Virus record (IMG/VR): IMGVR_UViG_3300031974_002798
Location: 1 to 48,144 of that record
Strand: one strand, 5' to 3'
Source of the DNA: a virus
DNA length: 48,144 nt
Part shown: piece after piece, positions 30,297-40,111 of the stretch
Numbering within the stretch: the first letter of the stretch is position 1
Layout: every line of letters starts with the position of its first letter
Translations under genes and position numbers: made by a program
The notes under the pieces: model-generated
What the model saw: only the letters and a program-made list of their open reading frames with translations
Database searches by the model: none
What the model was told of the DNA's origin: nothing

Positions 30297-31647
30297 AATT
30301 CTCTAAATAATATTTTAAATCTTCAGGTGTTCCCAATCCCCACATTTTCTCAATATCGAATGTTCTGATTTGTTTACCATCTTCTATTGCTTGATTAAAT
30401 ACAGGACAAACATAGAACTCATTGTTTACTCTGATATCTTTTTCAATCATATCTTCCGCATACTTTACAAAATCAGAACCTTTCTTCCAATAGTAATATC
30501 CAACCGTAGCAATATCTGAAATAGGATTCTTTTCTGCAACTTCAGTTACTAACCCTTCTTCGTTTACTTTAGCAAAACTCCACTTTGGATGAGTTGCTCT
30601 GAATGATACAATACCACCATCTACATCAGTTTCATTCATCTTATACATAAATTCAGTTGAGTCCCATTCTACGAATTGGTCTGAGTTAGCAAAGAATAGT
30701 GGGCTATCATTATCAATATGTTCTTTTGCCAAAAGAGCCGTACAAGCTGCTCCTTCAGTTAACCCATCTACTTCTACTACTTTACAATTTGGTGAGATTA
30801 GATTTAATAGAGTATCTAAATTATACTTTTCTCTGTGTTCTTTCTGAACTACGAAGATGAAGTTTGCATCTATGTTTAGATTTTCCACTACAACTTGAAT
30901 CATAGGGTTTCCCTCTACATCAATTAGTGGTTTGGGGAAACTATATCCCGCTTGTTGGAATCTACTTCCTGCCCCTGCCATTGGGATAAGCACATTCATT
31001 TTCTTATCTTCCCATTTTGGTAAATCGTTTGGTTTTCCCATTTCTATTTCAGTTAATTTTTTAAATATATTTGTGTAAGTTACTTCAGTTGTATTTTTAA
31101 CTCTTAACACATATGCTTTAGAACGAGATGCTGCAAGTAACCCATATGGTGAATCTTCTACAATCAAAGTTTCTTCAGGTAAACATCCCATCTTTGAGAT
31201 TGCTCTCCAATACATTTCAGGATGTGGTTTAGAGTTTTGTACATCTTCGTTCGATATGATGTAATCCATAAACTCCATAATCCCCAACTTTGAAAGTACA
31301 GTCAATACCGTCTTTCTGATTGAGTTAGAACATACAGCAATTTTGTATCCATCTTCAACCAAAGTATCCATTACTGACTGTAAGGTTAGGTTTGGTTTTA
31401 ACTCTTTCAGTTTTTGTAAAGTTAGTTTTTGTTTCTTTTCCCAAATTTCACTATGTAATTCAACTGGCAATCCTTTTCGTTCTGTCAACATTTCTAACTT
31501 TTGATTTGTTTTCAAACCATCGAAAGTTGACAAGTGTTCTGCCCAACTAATTGCGTATTCACCCAATGCTTCATTGAGTGCATCGTAATGAATGTTTTTA
31601 GCTTCAACCAAAACACCATCTAAATCAAATATGATTAATTTTATCAA
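30286..31647 (-). CDS. HAD phosphatase-sugar nucleotidyltransferase fusion
   Basis: 453 residues. N-terminal about 210: a beta-phosphoglucomutase-like HAD (IIFDLDGVLVEAKNIHYDAL, AVCSNS, VEDSPYGLLAA). C-terminal about 240: a nucleotidyltransferase with LIPMAGAGSRF, a FPKPLIDV signature and FANSDQFVEW as the metal site. The two activities in one chain suggest synthesis of a nucleotide-activated sugar with sugar-phosphate processing. Overlaps the downstream gene by 11 nt. Substrate unknown. Confidence 0.85.
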   Translation of the reverse strand: MIKLIIFDLDGVLVEAKNIHYDALNEALGEYAISWAEHLSTFDGLKTNQKLEMLTERKGLPVELHSEIWEKKQKLTLQKLKELKPNLTLQSVMDTLVEDGYKIAVCSNSIRKTVLTVLSKLGIMEFMDYIISNEDVQNSKPHPEMYWRAISKMGCLPEETLIVEDSPYGLLAASRSKAYVLRVKNTTEVTYTNIFKKLTEIEMGKPNDLPKWEDKKMNVLIPMAGAGSRFQQAGYSFPKPLIDVEGNPMIQVVVENLNIDANFIFVVQKEHREKYNLDTLLNLISPNCKVVEVDGLTEGAACTALLAKEHIDNDSPLFFANSDQFVEWDSTEFMYKMNETDVDGGIVSFRATHPKWSFAKVNEEGLVTEVAEKNPISDIATVGYYYWKKGSDFVKYAEDMIEKDIRVNNEFYVCPVFNQAIEDGKQIRTFDIEKMWGLGTPEDLKYYLENYGK

Positions 31648-31651
31648 AACA

Positions 31652-32620
31652 CTATCCTTTTAGAATTTCTTTCATAGTTTTAAATACATCTTTGTAGTTA
31701 GACACTCCAGTTTCTAGTGGATTATCAAATACAGGATATACTTTTGAATTTGATAACTTTTTAATATAACTACTCTCATTAGTTAAATATCCTGGTCGTT
31801 TTTCTTTTCCATCTGGTACATACATTATTACTGGTTTTCCGAAGTATGAACATAACACACCACCACCACCATTGGGTGTAATAAAAGCATCGGCTGAAGA
31901 AAATATTTTTAGTTGTTGTTCATTATATGATTTTCCATCTAATAGGTCATCTAATAAGTAAACATTATTAAAGTGATTACATAAATCATAATCACTCATT
32001 TTACCAAAACCATCCACATATGATGAAAGTTCTCTACCCATAGATATGGAATTTACTTCATTTTCATCAGTTGTAAATTCTGTATTTTTAGGTCTTTTGT
32101 AGACAACATTGTATCCGTTTTCTTGTAAGTATACAAAAATATAATATAGACATTTTATATCAAATGTTCGTAATGGCCTTCTATTAAGTTCTCCAAACTC
32201 AATATTATATGTATTGTTCACTACAACATATGGTTTCTCAATAATGTTTGATGTATAAATTTCTTTGTAAGGTGGTGCTATCCATTGTGAATAATCGAGA
32301 ACACCATTAGCTAAGCATTTTTCTTCGGTAGACAAATCCCCATAGTCCTTTCCAAATACACCCATCGCATTGTGGTGTATCCAGTTATTTGGTAATTGAT
32401 TCAGGCCTGATTTTGAATTCACTATGGTTCTGTTTTCAAAAGATTCAATAACACTATCACAAAAATAGTAGAATGGTTTCATATCTTTACTAGTAGTTAC
32501 TGTCCCCAATTTTTTATTTTTGTGTAAATAATAGGCATATGGTATGGCTAGAACTAACTCATGTGCAAATTCAGAATTTATACTAAGATTTATTTTCGAT
32601 AAGGTCTTTGTATTGTTCAT
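31652..32620 (-). CDS. Putative GT-B-fold glycosyltransferase-like protein
   Basis: 322 residues. C-terminal SSADAFITPNGGGGVLCSYF with GKPVIMYVP resembles the acceptor or donor-site loop of GT-B enzymes (GG then a strand ending in a proline). N-terminal half is hydrophobic and Asn-rich. No precise family. AT-rich, in the middle of the sugar cluster. Overlaps the upstream gene by 38 nt. Confidence 0.65.
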   Translation of the reverse strand: MNNTKTLSKINLSINSEFAHELVLAIPYAYYLHKNKKLGTVTTSKDMKPFYYFCDSVIESFENRTIVNSKSGLNQLPNNWIHHNAMGVFGKDYGDLSTEEKCLANGVLDYSQWIAPPYKEIYTSNIIEKPYVVVNNTYNIEFGELNRRPLRTFDIKCLYYIFVYLQENGYNVVYKRPKNTEFTTDENEVNSISMGRELSSYVDGFGKMSDYDLCNHFNNVYLLDDLLDGKSYNEQQLKIFSSADAFITPNGGGGVLCSYFGKPVIMYVPDGKEKRPGYLTNESSYIKKLSNSKVYPVFDNPLETGVSNYKDVFKTMKEILKG

Positions 32621-33017
32621 CTAATTTGTTTTTATTAACAGCTCTCAGCTCATTCGCCTTTCTTAATTTTTTATGATTATGTGAAAATAGATTTACATCG
32701 GGTGATTCTTTTAACGCCTCACTTAAATTGGCCCTATCACCCTCACCAGTTGTGATGTCACAATTAATAAGTTTCTCTAAAGTTTCAACAATAGTATCTA
32801 CTTTGTAAGTTCTTTTTTCTGATATGTAATCATACTTACCATTATTTATAGTATCCGACAACAATTTAGTAATTTTACTCTTTATCTCTGCTATCAAAAC
32901 TTCTTGATGTTTTATATTTTCCAACAAACCATCTTTTTTAAAAAAAAACAGTTTAATGTTCTCTGAAATTAATCTGTCAAGTAAGGCAGATAGTGTGTCT
33001 ATGTTAGTTATATACAT
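32583..33017 (-). CDS. Hypothetical protein of the sugar cluster
   Basis: 144 residues starting MYITNIDTLSALLDRLISEN; helical with a Lys/Asn-rich C-terminus (NKNKLDEQYKDLIENKS). Proteins of this form occur in polysaccharide clusters, but I cannot name a family. It stands 3 nt after the methyltransferase stop. Confidence 0.6.
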   Translation of the reverse strand: MYITNIDTLSALLDRLISENIKLFFFKKDGLLENIKHQEVLIAEIKSKITKLLSDTINNGKYDYISEKRTYKVDTIVETLEKLINCDITTGEGDRANLSEALKESPDVNLFSHNHKKLRKANELRAVNKNKLDEQYKDLIENKS

Positions 33018-33020
33018 ATA

Positions 33021-34229
33021 TTATCCTTCGGTTACTACAGATGGAAAGTACTTTAAAAATACATCATTTGTATTGTATCGCACTCTTTTGATTCTATCTC
33101 TGATTTCATTGTAAAAGTTCCATGCTAATGGTACAAATAAAACTTTTGCGTCTGTTGGTAAATCTCTGACATATTCTATACTATTGATTTGTATATTAGA
33201 TCCAGGAGTGTACAATCCTTGTTTGAGTGGATTGTCATCAATAATAGTATCAATTTGGTCACATCCCGCAAAATTTAAAAATGTCATACCTTTTGCAGCT
33301 GCTCCATATCCTATAATTGTATAACCATCTGATTTATGTTTATCAATCTGTTCGTTAAAGTTTGTTCTTATTTTTCGGATATTGTCAGCATAATAATCAT
33401 ATGTTGTTAATTTACAAAGACCTCTTTCTTTCTCTACATCTATTAAATTATCAACCCATCGTTTCTCTACATCTGTTGTTGTTTTTTTGAAAACAAATAC
33501 ATAGCTAATACCATGCACTGGTGTTTTAATAACATCCACCAAATGTAACTTACTTCTTTTTGATAATTCGTTCATAGAATTAATATTGAAGAACGATATG
33601 TGTTCGTGGTAGATTGTATCAAATTGATTACTATTAACGATTTCCGATTGTGATGTTTGTATGTACAAAGTTCCATCATCATCTAACACATCGGAACAAT
33701 CATTCAAAAATTTCAAAGCATTCTCATTATGAGCAAATACATTTTGAGCAGTTACCACATCAAACTTAGTAGAAAACTGATTTCTTCCTAAAAAATAATC
33801 ACAAACAACATTGTGGTTTTCACTACTAATACCATACAAGTTTTCAGCTGGGTCTACACCATATGTTTGCCACCCCAACCTTTTGAAAGAATTAAGTTGA
33901 GAACCATCATTACACGCAATATCTAAAACATTACCAACCTTGTTTTTTGATGTAACAAAGTCTGCGAACCAATCAAAATAATCACATAATGTTTTTGTAG
34001 TACCACTCACATATAAATAATCCTTAAACATTAGGTCTGGATTTACTATATGAGACAATTGTAAGTGGTAGCAATTTTTACATAAATTTAATCTCAATGG
34101 ATATATATCCAATTCAGAATTATTGTCGTGATAAGAATTTGCTAATGGCTGGTCATTTAAATTAATTACTTCTTTTAAATCAGTACTACCACAACAAATA
34201 CAATCTGTTTTTTTAGTGTTTGTAGTCAT
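33021..34229 (-). CDS. SAM-dependent sugar C-methyltransferase-like
   Basis: 402 residues. An N-terminal zinc-binding segment has CICCGSTDL ... LCKNCYHLQ (C-x2-C, C-x2-C), followed by LDIACNDGSQL as the SAM-binding loop and a C-terminal domain starting near IIGYGAAAKGMTFLN. This three-part form is that of NDP-hexose C-methyltransferases. It supports production of branched or methylated sugars by the cluster. Overlaps the upstream epimerase gene by 17 nt. Confidence 0.85.
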   Translation of the reverse strand: MTTNTKKTDCICCGSTDLKEVINLNDQPLANSYHDNNSELDIYPLRLNLCKNCYHLQLSHIVNPDLMFKDYLYVSGTTKTLCDYFDWFADFVTSKNKVGNVLDIACNDGSQLNSFKRLGWQTYGVDPAENLYGISSENHNVVCDYFLGRNQFSTKFDVVTAQNVFAHNENALKFLNDCSDVLDDDGTLYIQTSQSEIVNSNQFDTIYHEHISFFNINSMNELSKRSKLHLVDVIKTPVHGISYVFVFKKTTTDVEKRWVDNLIDVEKERGLCKLTTYDYYADNIRKIRTNFNEQIDKHKSDGYTIIGYGAAAKGMTFLNFAGCDQIDTIIDDNPLKQGLYTPGSNIQINSIEYVRDLPTDAKVLFVPLAWNFYNEIRDRIKRVRYNTNDVFLKYFPSVVTEG

Positions 34230-35151
34230 ATATTTTGTCTCTTTTTGTTTTTGATATTAAATCATAGTTATCAACTATTGATTTTGTAATACTTTCTATA
34301 GTTTCTCTGAATGAAAATTTGTATTTCATAGAAAACTTTGTACTTGATATAGAAAAGTTATAATGCTTAGTCTGCGATTTAATGTTTGTAATGTTATTAG
34401 GGTCTGTTTTATATTCAACTACTGGTGTATTAGTTATATCACCAACAGTATATGCTATCTCTTCAGCAGTTGAATTAAAAGATGCTAAATTGTAAATACC
34501 CCTATTGTTTTTAGTGCTATCAATTATACATTCCACCGATTTACACAAATCCTCCATTCCAAGAACAGGTCTCATTATATCTTTGATATAAAGTTTGATT
34601 TCACCCTCTTCTATAGCACTACTAACCATTGAGTTAATCATAACATCGGTTCTCATTGTGGGTGAGTATCCACAAACAGTTCCGAATCTAAGTCCATAGT
34701 ATTCTACACCACTTCGTTCAGCATATAAATCTATTATATGTTTTGTTATATCATACTGATTATGTGGTTTAAAGTGGTTATAGTTTTCAGTTACAACATC
34801 TTCTCCTACATCACCATATACACTTGAACTACTTGCATAAATAAACTTTTGATGCTTTCCTATTTTCTCTATTAAGTTTATAAAGTTAGTTACATTGTTT
34901 GTATATGCACTAATTAATTTACCCTCTGACATTTTTACACTTGAGTGTCCTGCAAGTAGTATCACTACATCGTGACTCTGAATAAATTCCTTTGACAAAT
35001 TGTTAATATCATCAACAACTGTATTTTCTTTAGGTTCATCAAACCAACAAGTATCTACTAATGATAACTGATGTGTTGCCTTCCATCGTTCTGAAAGTCT
35101 AGAACCAACATAACCATTACTACCTAAAATGATTATTTTTTTACTTTTCAT
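34213..35151 (-). CDS. NAD(P)-dependent sugar epimerase/dehydratase (SDR)
   Basis: 312 residues. Rossmann motif IILGSNGYVGS near the N-terminus, YASSSSVYGD and the catalytic YDITK (Tyr-x3-Lys). An extended-type short-chain dehydrogenase acting on nucleotide sugars. Its promoter is 14 nt upstream, so this transcript starts the methyltransferase-to-GDPD part of the cluster. Confidence 0.9.
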   Translation of the reverse strand: MKSKKIIILGSNGYVGSRLSERWKATHQLSLVDTCWFDEPKENTVVDDINNLSKEFIQSHDVVILLAGHSSVKMSEGKLISAYTNNVTNFINLIEKIGKHQKFIYASSSSVYGDVGEDVVTENYNHFKPHNQYDITKHIIDLYAERSGVEYYGLRFGTVCGYSPTMRTDVMINSMVSSAIEEGEIKLYIKDIMRPVLGMEDLCKSVECIIDSTKNNRGIYNLASFNSTAEEIAYTVGDITNTPVVEYKTDPNNITNIKSQTKHYNFSISSTKFSMKYKFSFRETIESITKSIVDNYDLISKTKRDKIYDYKH

Positions 35152-35165
35152 AGTCTAAATTTTAA

Positions 35166-35196
35166 CTAATATACGAATTATTTTTTTAATTTACAA
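35166..35196 (-). promoter_or_regulatory. Bacteroidetes-type promoter for 34213..35151
   Basis: Minus-strand TTG (35194..35196), 20-nt spacer, TATATTAG (35166..35173). It marks an internal transcription start in the 16-kb sugar cluster. Confidence 0.65.
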
Positions 35197-36084
35197 CAAT
35201 TTTATTCTATTAGGGTTGTTAGTACCATAAATTGGTTTGACAAAGGTTTGTTCGTCTGTTTCAGGTAACCTCCCCCACTTCTGAATAAACTTTCTAGAGT
35301 TGTCATACTCTGCCTTTTGTTGTCTTTCTGATTTAGAGTTGAACCTATCCTTTGCCTCATCTCTGAAATGTGAACCTCTAGCTGAGAAGTGATACACCAC
35401 AGATTTAGTAGTCATTACAAACTCATACCCCTCTAATTGCATTCTAATAAATAAGTCCATATCATCAAATGACGCAGGTGAGAATATTGGGTCGTTTCCA
35501 CCAATCCACTCATAGTCTTCTTTCCTACAAAAGAATCCTGCACCACCACCTTTACGAACACTAATGTTGTTTTCATTTGAAAATTCAACTGCCCACTTAT
35601 CAAAATGGTCTGTGTTAAAGTTGTGATGATACTCACCAAATTCAGATGTAGGTACAAAGACAGTACCTGGTCTATAGTCAGGATCGTTTGGGAATATCTT
35701 TGGTTGGATTCTGAATGATGATGCGATAACCCTACCTTTATTAGATTCTACTATCTTTTGTAACTCTAAGTCTTGGTTGGGTGCAATCCACATATCTGAA
35801 TGAATGATGTTGACATATTCGGTATTTGCTTTGTCTACACAATAGTCCATACCACCACCAATTCCCAATGGGATTTCATTTGATTCTATGTACCCTTTAA
35901 GATTTGTGTCCACTATCATCTGAGATTCCAACCACTCATTTGTACCATCATTACAATTTTCAGCTATGATAACAATTGGTTGGTCTTTGTAGTATGCGTT
36001 TTTTCTTACAGATTGGTAAGCCAACTTTACATAGTCCAAATTGTTGTTAGTGGAAATACAGGTTGTTATTTGATTTTGTTTCAT
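35191..36084 (-). CDS. Family 2 glycosyltransferase
   Basis: 297 residues. GT2 features: TTCISTNNNLDYVKLAYQSV, IVIIAENCNDGTNEW, IHSDMWIAPN (DxD-like DM) and GGAGFFCRK followed by ASFDDMDLF. The C-terminal RGSHFRDEAKDRF and RKFIQKWG segments occur in GT2 proteins of marine phages. It resembles the C-terminal part of 27184..29142, so the two may be paralogues. Acceptor unknown. Confidence 0.85.
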   Translation of the reverse strand: MKQNQITTCISTNNNLDYVKLAYQSVRKNAYYKDQPIVIIAENCNDGTNEWLESQMIVDTNLKGYIESNEIPLGIGGGMDYCVDKANTEYVNIIHSDMWIAPNQDLELQKIVESNKGRVIASSFRIQPKIFPNDPDYRPGTVFVPTSEFGEYHHNFNTDHFDKWAVEFSNENNISVRKGGGAGFFCRKEDYEWIGGNDPIFSPASFDDMDLFIRMQLEGYEFVMTTKSVVYHFSARGSHFRDEAKDRFNSKSERQQKAEYDNSRKFIQKWGRLPETDEQTFVKPIYGTNNPNRIKLL

Positions 36085-36090
36085 GTATGT

Positions 36091-36822
36091 TTACTTATAA
36101 TAGTCTTTTATTTTGTCCCAAACACTACTAACAAAATTAAGTTGTATATTTCTGTCTAACCCATTGAAATGCCAAAAATATCCCATATCTAAAAAATAAC
36201 CATTGTGTAATATTTCTCTTCGTATCATATGAAACAAATTCCACCTTTCCGATATCAGCTCAACATCCTCTCCCATATACTTTAAAAAATAGTTAAATAC
36301 AGTCTGATCAAAACCCTTCCTATATTTCTCTCTGTATTCTTTAATTATCGATTGATTATCAATATAAAATTGTTTGAACGAATCTATGATATATCTATGT
36401 TCATTATCAAATAAAAGAACTCCAGAATTGAAGTATTTATCCCATTCTAAATTTACATCACCAAACATCGACTTATAGGAATTAATACCTTCCCAAATCC
36501 AACTTAGTCCAGAGTTATCTCTTACTGCTCTAATCCTTCCTTTAGGGAATTCATCAAAGATGTTCGGTGCATCCCACCTAACCATAATATCCGAATCGAT
36601 ATATAAATACCTGTCATATTCAGGTTTCAAATCAAATATCCAATATCTAAACCAATGTGGAGATGTATTTTCTATTTGTGGTTTGTCAATGATATAAAAG
36701 TCTATATTATGTCTATCACAATAGTGTTTCCAACTTTGTTGTGTTACATCACATAAGTTCGTATCTTTTATAGCTCTACCGTTTACTGAAGTAGTGTATA
36801 TCAGAGTTTTTACTGATTCCAT
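36091..36822 (-). CDS. GT8-like glycosyltransferase
   Basis: 243 residues. YLYIDSDIMVRWDAPNIF contains the DxD metal site typical of GT8, and NSGVLLFDN is the usual second motif. C-terminal YFWHFNG is consistent. Donor sugar unknown. Overlaps the upstream gene by 13 nt. Confidence 0.8.
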   Translation of the reverse strand: MESVKTLIYTTSVNGRAIKDTNLCDVTQQSWKHYCDRHNIDFYIIDKPQIENTSPHWFRYWIFDLKPEYDRYLYIDSDIMVRWDAPNIFDEFPKGRIRAVRDNSGLSWIWEGINSYKSMFGDVNLEWDKYFNSGVLLFDNEHRYIIDSFKQFYIDNQSIIKEYREKYRKGFDQTVFNYFLKYMGEDVELISERWNLFHMIRREILHNGYFLDMGYFWHFNGLDRNIQLNFVSSVWDKIKDYYK

Positions 36823-37751
36823 ATATCATTCCAAGTTTTAGATTTGTAATTAGGATTAAGTGCATTGTAACAATTCTGTTCACAAAGTTTGTTAGCAGGT
36901 TGATACCAATTGTGAGCTCTTCTCAATTCACCCGTATTTGTTTTATCAATACCTTCTTCACCTAATATATAACTTCTCTTCTTTGGGTGTTTTCTATTAT
37001 GTACTACCAATATGTTTCTGAAATGGTATTGTGGGATGTTACCCAATACCTTTTGAGTCATCATCATAAATGCAGTATCTTCATGCACAAAGAATACTGA
37101 ACGAGGGATATTGACACCTGATTTGACTACCTCTGATGAGATTACCAAACCACACCCATTGAACTTATGTGGTGATATGATAGACACATCCAAATCTGTA
37201 ACTTTGTCATTGAATGAATTCATTTCATCTTTGTTCATTGTGTATCTCAATGACCACCAATTTTCAGTATCCATTCCTATAAATGGTTTGTCTGTAAATT
37301 CCACATGCTCCAAAGGTTTCCAAGTATCATCCCACATTTTGCATATACCGAATGTAGCTAAGTACTTTGGTGTATTCACATTTTGATGTAGAGTATCTAA
37401 CGACGTGAACATTTGTTTTGGAACTAACATATCAGATTCACCCCAAACCAAAACATCTACTTCATCACAATACCTATCGTTGAACTCTCTACGATAGTCT
37501 GCTATGGTGTATAACCTATCTTCAAATACAACATCAAAATCCTCTAATGTACTTTTTATGTTGTTAATACATTTCTCTTTTTGTTCAGTACTGATACATT
37601 TTTCCAAATCTTCATTTGTTACAACTCTAAAGTCTACTACCACCTCCCCATCATATTGTGATATTGCTTCTTTTAGAGTTTCAACATATTCTGATATAAT
37701 ATGTACTTCGTACCATTGTACTAAGCAACCTATTGCGAATTTAGTTTTCAT
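36810..37751 (-). CDS. Glycosyltransferase-like protein
   Basis: 313 residues from the start at 37751 (MKTKFAIGCLVQWYEVHIIS), 1 nt after the upstream stop; a 15-residue longer frame would overlap that gene by 44 nt. The segment VDVLVWGESDMLVPKQMF provides a DxD-like ESDM motif, and FFVHEDTAFMMM follows later. GT-A-like overall but without a clear family. Ends in WNDIWNQ. Confidence 0.65.
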   Translation of the reverse strand: MKTKFAIGCLVQWYEVHIISEYVETLKEAISQYDGEVVVDFRVVTNEDLEKCISTEQKEKCINNIKSTLEDFDVVFEDRLYTIADYRREFNDRYCDEVDVLVWGESDMLVPKQMFTSLDTLHQNVNTPKYLATFGICKMWDDTWKPLEHVEFTDKPFIGMDTENWWSLRYTMNKDEMNSFNDKVTDLDVSIISPHKFNGCGLVISSEVVKSGVNIPRSVFFVHEDTAFMMMTQKVLGNIPQYHFRNILVVHNRKHPKKRSYILGEEGIDKTNTGELRRAHNWYQPANKLCEQNCYNALNPNYKSKTWNDIWNQ

Positions 37752-37752
37752 G

Positions 37753-38484
37753 TCAACCATTTTTACACAATTCTCTTCTGTGTCTCCATCCACCAAGATT
37801 TCCGTGGTTTACACTAACAAATCCATTAATATACAACTTAGCACCACGCTTAATATGGTCTAATTGAAATCTTTCATTCCCGCCCCAAGGTGGTGTATCT
37901 GAATGGCAAAATCTTCCATTATTATTATACTTTTCATAATATAATCGATGAAATGCAAATAACCAAACATGCATTCCACCATAAACTGGATGTTTATTAG
38001 TCACATCATGTATTTTATTTGGACTGACTTTATGTTGTCCAGTACCAATATTTCTTACTCCGAACAAAGAATTTTCTAAATCCATATCCTCAATAGAATT
38101 GAACAGATTATTGATGGACTTATCAAATACAATGTCATCATTACAAACAATGATAAAATCATTTCCGTTTAAATATCCAAATTGACTACAAAAATTCCAT
38201 GCACCAGTAAGTCCTAATCTATCATCTTTCAACGAAATGTAATTATGTGTAAGTGCGATTGGTATTGTATCTACAATAGTTTCAGATGCGTTATCTAATA
38301 TCAATGTATCGTAATCAAACTCTACCGAATCTTTTAATGAAGACAAACACCTATGTAATAAATCTCTACCTTCAGCTCTACCCCTTCGATTCTTACCATC
38401 CCTATTTTTTACAAAAACTTCATCATCATGTTCTTTTCTATAGTGATTTACTATAGCGAATAATGGTTTATTAATTTTACTCAT
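37753..38484 (-). CDS. Family 2 glycosyltransferase-like protein
   Basis: 243 residues. LILDNASETIVD, LGLTGAWNFCSQ and FIIVCNDDIVFD (CNDDI as the DxD-like site) have the GT2 pattern, and the C-terminal NERFQLDHIKRGA fits. Overlaps the upstream gene by 4 nt. Confidence 0.8.
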   Translation of the reverse strand: MSKINKPLFAIVNHYRKEHDDEVFVKNRDGKNRRGRAEGRDLLHRCLSSLKDSVEFDYDTLILDNASETIVDTIPIALTHNYISLKDDRLGLTGAWNFCSQFGYLNGNDFIIVCNDDIVFDKSINNLFNSIEDMDLENSLFGVRNIGTGQHKVSPNKIHDVTNKHPVYGGMHVWLFAFHRLYYEKYNNNGRFCHSDTPPWGGNERFQLDHIKRGAKLYINGFVSVNHGNLGGWRHRRELCKNG

Positions 38485-39491
38485 ACCACTCCATTATATG
38501 TTTTTAGTTCATCATACCAATGTAGTACCAAATTCTGAATAGAGTATTGTTCCTTAAATACCTTTCTGGCATTATCAGCTATGTCTTTGTATTTGTTCCA
38601 ATTGGTTACAACATCATCTATAACCTCATTTAAGTTACTCCAATCATAATTACATGGGATATAGGTTTCGTATGGTATATATACATTTGGTTTAGTTACA
38701 ACATTTCCCATATCTGGTTTTATCATAACAGACCCAAATTGTATTATCTCAAAGTCTCTGAAACATACCTCACCCATTCCGAATGGACTTAATGTCATTT
38801 TACTTCTGCGTAATACATTTACATACTCGTTATATGGTCGTTTGTCTTTGTATACTATATGTTTCTTATCATCAATCACATCCCAAGCACCCACTCTATG
38901 ATTTGTATACATTATGTCATTTCTAACATTGTGGTCATAGTTCTCTTTGTGATAACCTTGATATATAGCACATACATCTATGTCTCTGTTTAAATTTGAT
39001 ACATCAAAGTTTAAATATTGTGGGTTATAATATCCTAAGTTCCAACCACTCAATCTTAAACGATTTTGGTAGTCATCTTCTGATATGTCATATGATAAAT
39101 CTAAGTCACTGCCATTTCCAAAGAACCATTTATTAAATGCAGATGGAGTTTTATACTCTTCTCTTTTCAACAATTGATTCTTATACAATGCTTTAGCGTT
39201 TGACTTTTCTAAAACCTCATACGCTGCCATTAGAGATGTTGAGTCAGACCCATCAAACAAATAGTAATCACCCTCTTTGTTGGATAAGTTTTCCAACCCA
39301 ACAGAAATACTCTCATCTAATGGAACTGATTTGTTTAAGAAATCAACCATTCCTACGAATTCATAGTCAAATGAACCATCTTGTACAAACTCAACACCTA
39401 TTTCTGTAAATACATTTGCATACATCAAAAAGGGTCTGAAAGTATGATTGTTGCGACCTACATTCCAATTTGTTAATTTAATCTTAATCAC
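38481..39491 (-). CDS. Exostosin/GT-B-like glycosyltransferase
   Basis: 336 residues. The C-terminal LSPFGMGEVCFRDFEIIQFG segment followed by IKPDMGN resembles the nucleotide-sugar site of exostosin-like and related GT-B enzymes (SPFG...R..E....G). The N-terminal half begins MIKIKLTNWNVGRNNHTF. Overlaps neighbours by 4 nt at each end. Substrate unknown. Confidence 0.7.
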   Translation of the reverse strand: MIKIKLTNWNVGRNNHTFRPFLMYANVFTEIGVEFVQDGSFDYEFVGMVDFLNKSVPLDESISVGLENLSNKEGDYYLFDGSDSTSLMAAYEVLEKSNAKALYKNQLLKREEYKTPSAFNKWFFGNGSDLDLSYDISEDDYQNRLRLSGWNLGYYNPQYLNFDVSNLNRDIDVCAIYQGYHKENYDHNVRNDIMYTNHRVGAWDVIDDKKHIVYKDKRPYNEYVNVLRRSKMTLSPFGMGEVCFRDFEIIQFGSVMIKPDMGNVVTKPNVYIPYETYIPCNYDWSNLNEVIDDVVTNWNKYKDIADNARKVFKEQYSIQNLVLHWYDELKTYNGVV

Positions 39492-40111
39492 AACTTACTA
39501 TAGAATTCGTTTTGTCGTTCTTGTCGTTCGATACTCTTAATATGTATCAATGAGTAATCTTCTTCTAAAGGTAAGATAGAGTGGTTAGAATGTCCAACTA
39601 TTCTTTCATGTACCTTTCCCTCCCATTTAATATGTTCTTCATTTCTGTAAATCCTCCATTGTGGGTCAGGCCAATTTACTCTTCCTCTATCATCAACTAC
39701 CCACCCCCACTTTTGGATGTGTTCTTTGGTTAACCCATCGACTTTGTTGATTCGTGGTACTCTGAATAAGTCTACATGCTTATTGATTGATACTATTTGT
39801 GGAACTAACTCCATCAAATGTAGTCCCATCATTTCATCTGCGTCAATCTGAAAGATGTAGTCACCATTACACATACTATTTAGATGGTTCTTCATTTTTG
39901 CGAAGTCACCATCGAATTCGTAGGGAAACCAATTGATTTCACAATTGACAGATTTTGCTCTCAAATAATCTTCTACAGATTGAGTCCCATTGGTTGAATC
40001 AAAGAGTACAACAATCTCATCTACACTCCTTTTGTTTTGTAATAGGAATGAAACTAATCTTTGTATCTCTACATGCTCATTACAAACGGGTATTGCGTAA
40101 CTTATCTTCAT
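39488..40111 (-). CDS. Family 2 glycosyltransferase
   Basis: 207 residues. Classical N-terminus ISYAIPVCNEHVEIQRLVSF, IVVLFDSTNG and YIFQIDADEMM (DxD) place it in GT2. The NWPDPQWRIYRN region with EGKVHERI resembles the WaaE/SunS-like group of GT2 enzymes acting on surface or peptide acceptors. Overlaps the downstream gene by 4 nt. Confidence 0.85.
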   Translation of the reverse strand: MKISYAIPVCNEHVEIQRLVSFLLQNKRSVDEIVVLFDSTNGTQSVEDYLRAKSVNCEINWFPYEFDGDFAKMKNHLNSMCNGDYIFQIDADEMMGLHLMELVPQIVSINKHVDLFRVPRINKVDGLTKEHIQKWGWVVDDRGRVNWPDPQWRIYRNEEHIKWEGKVHERIVGHSNHSILPLEEDYSLIHIKSIERQERQNEFYSKL

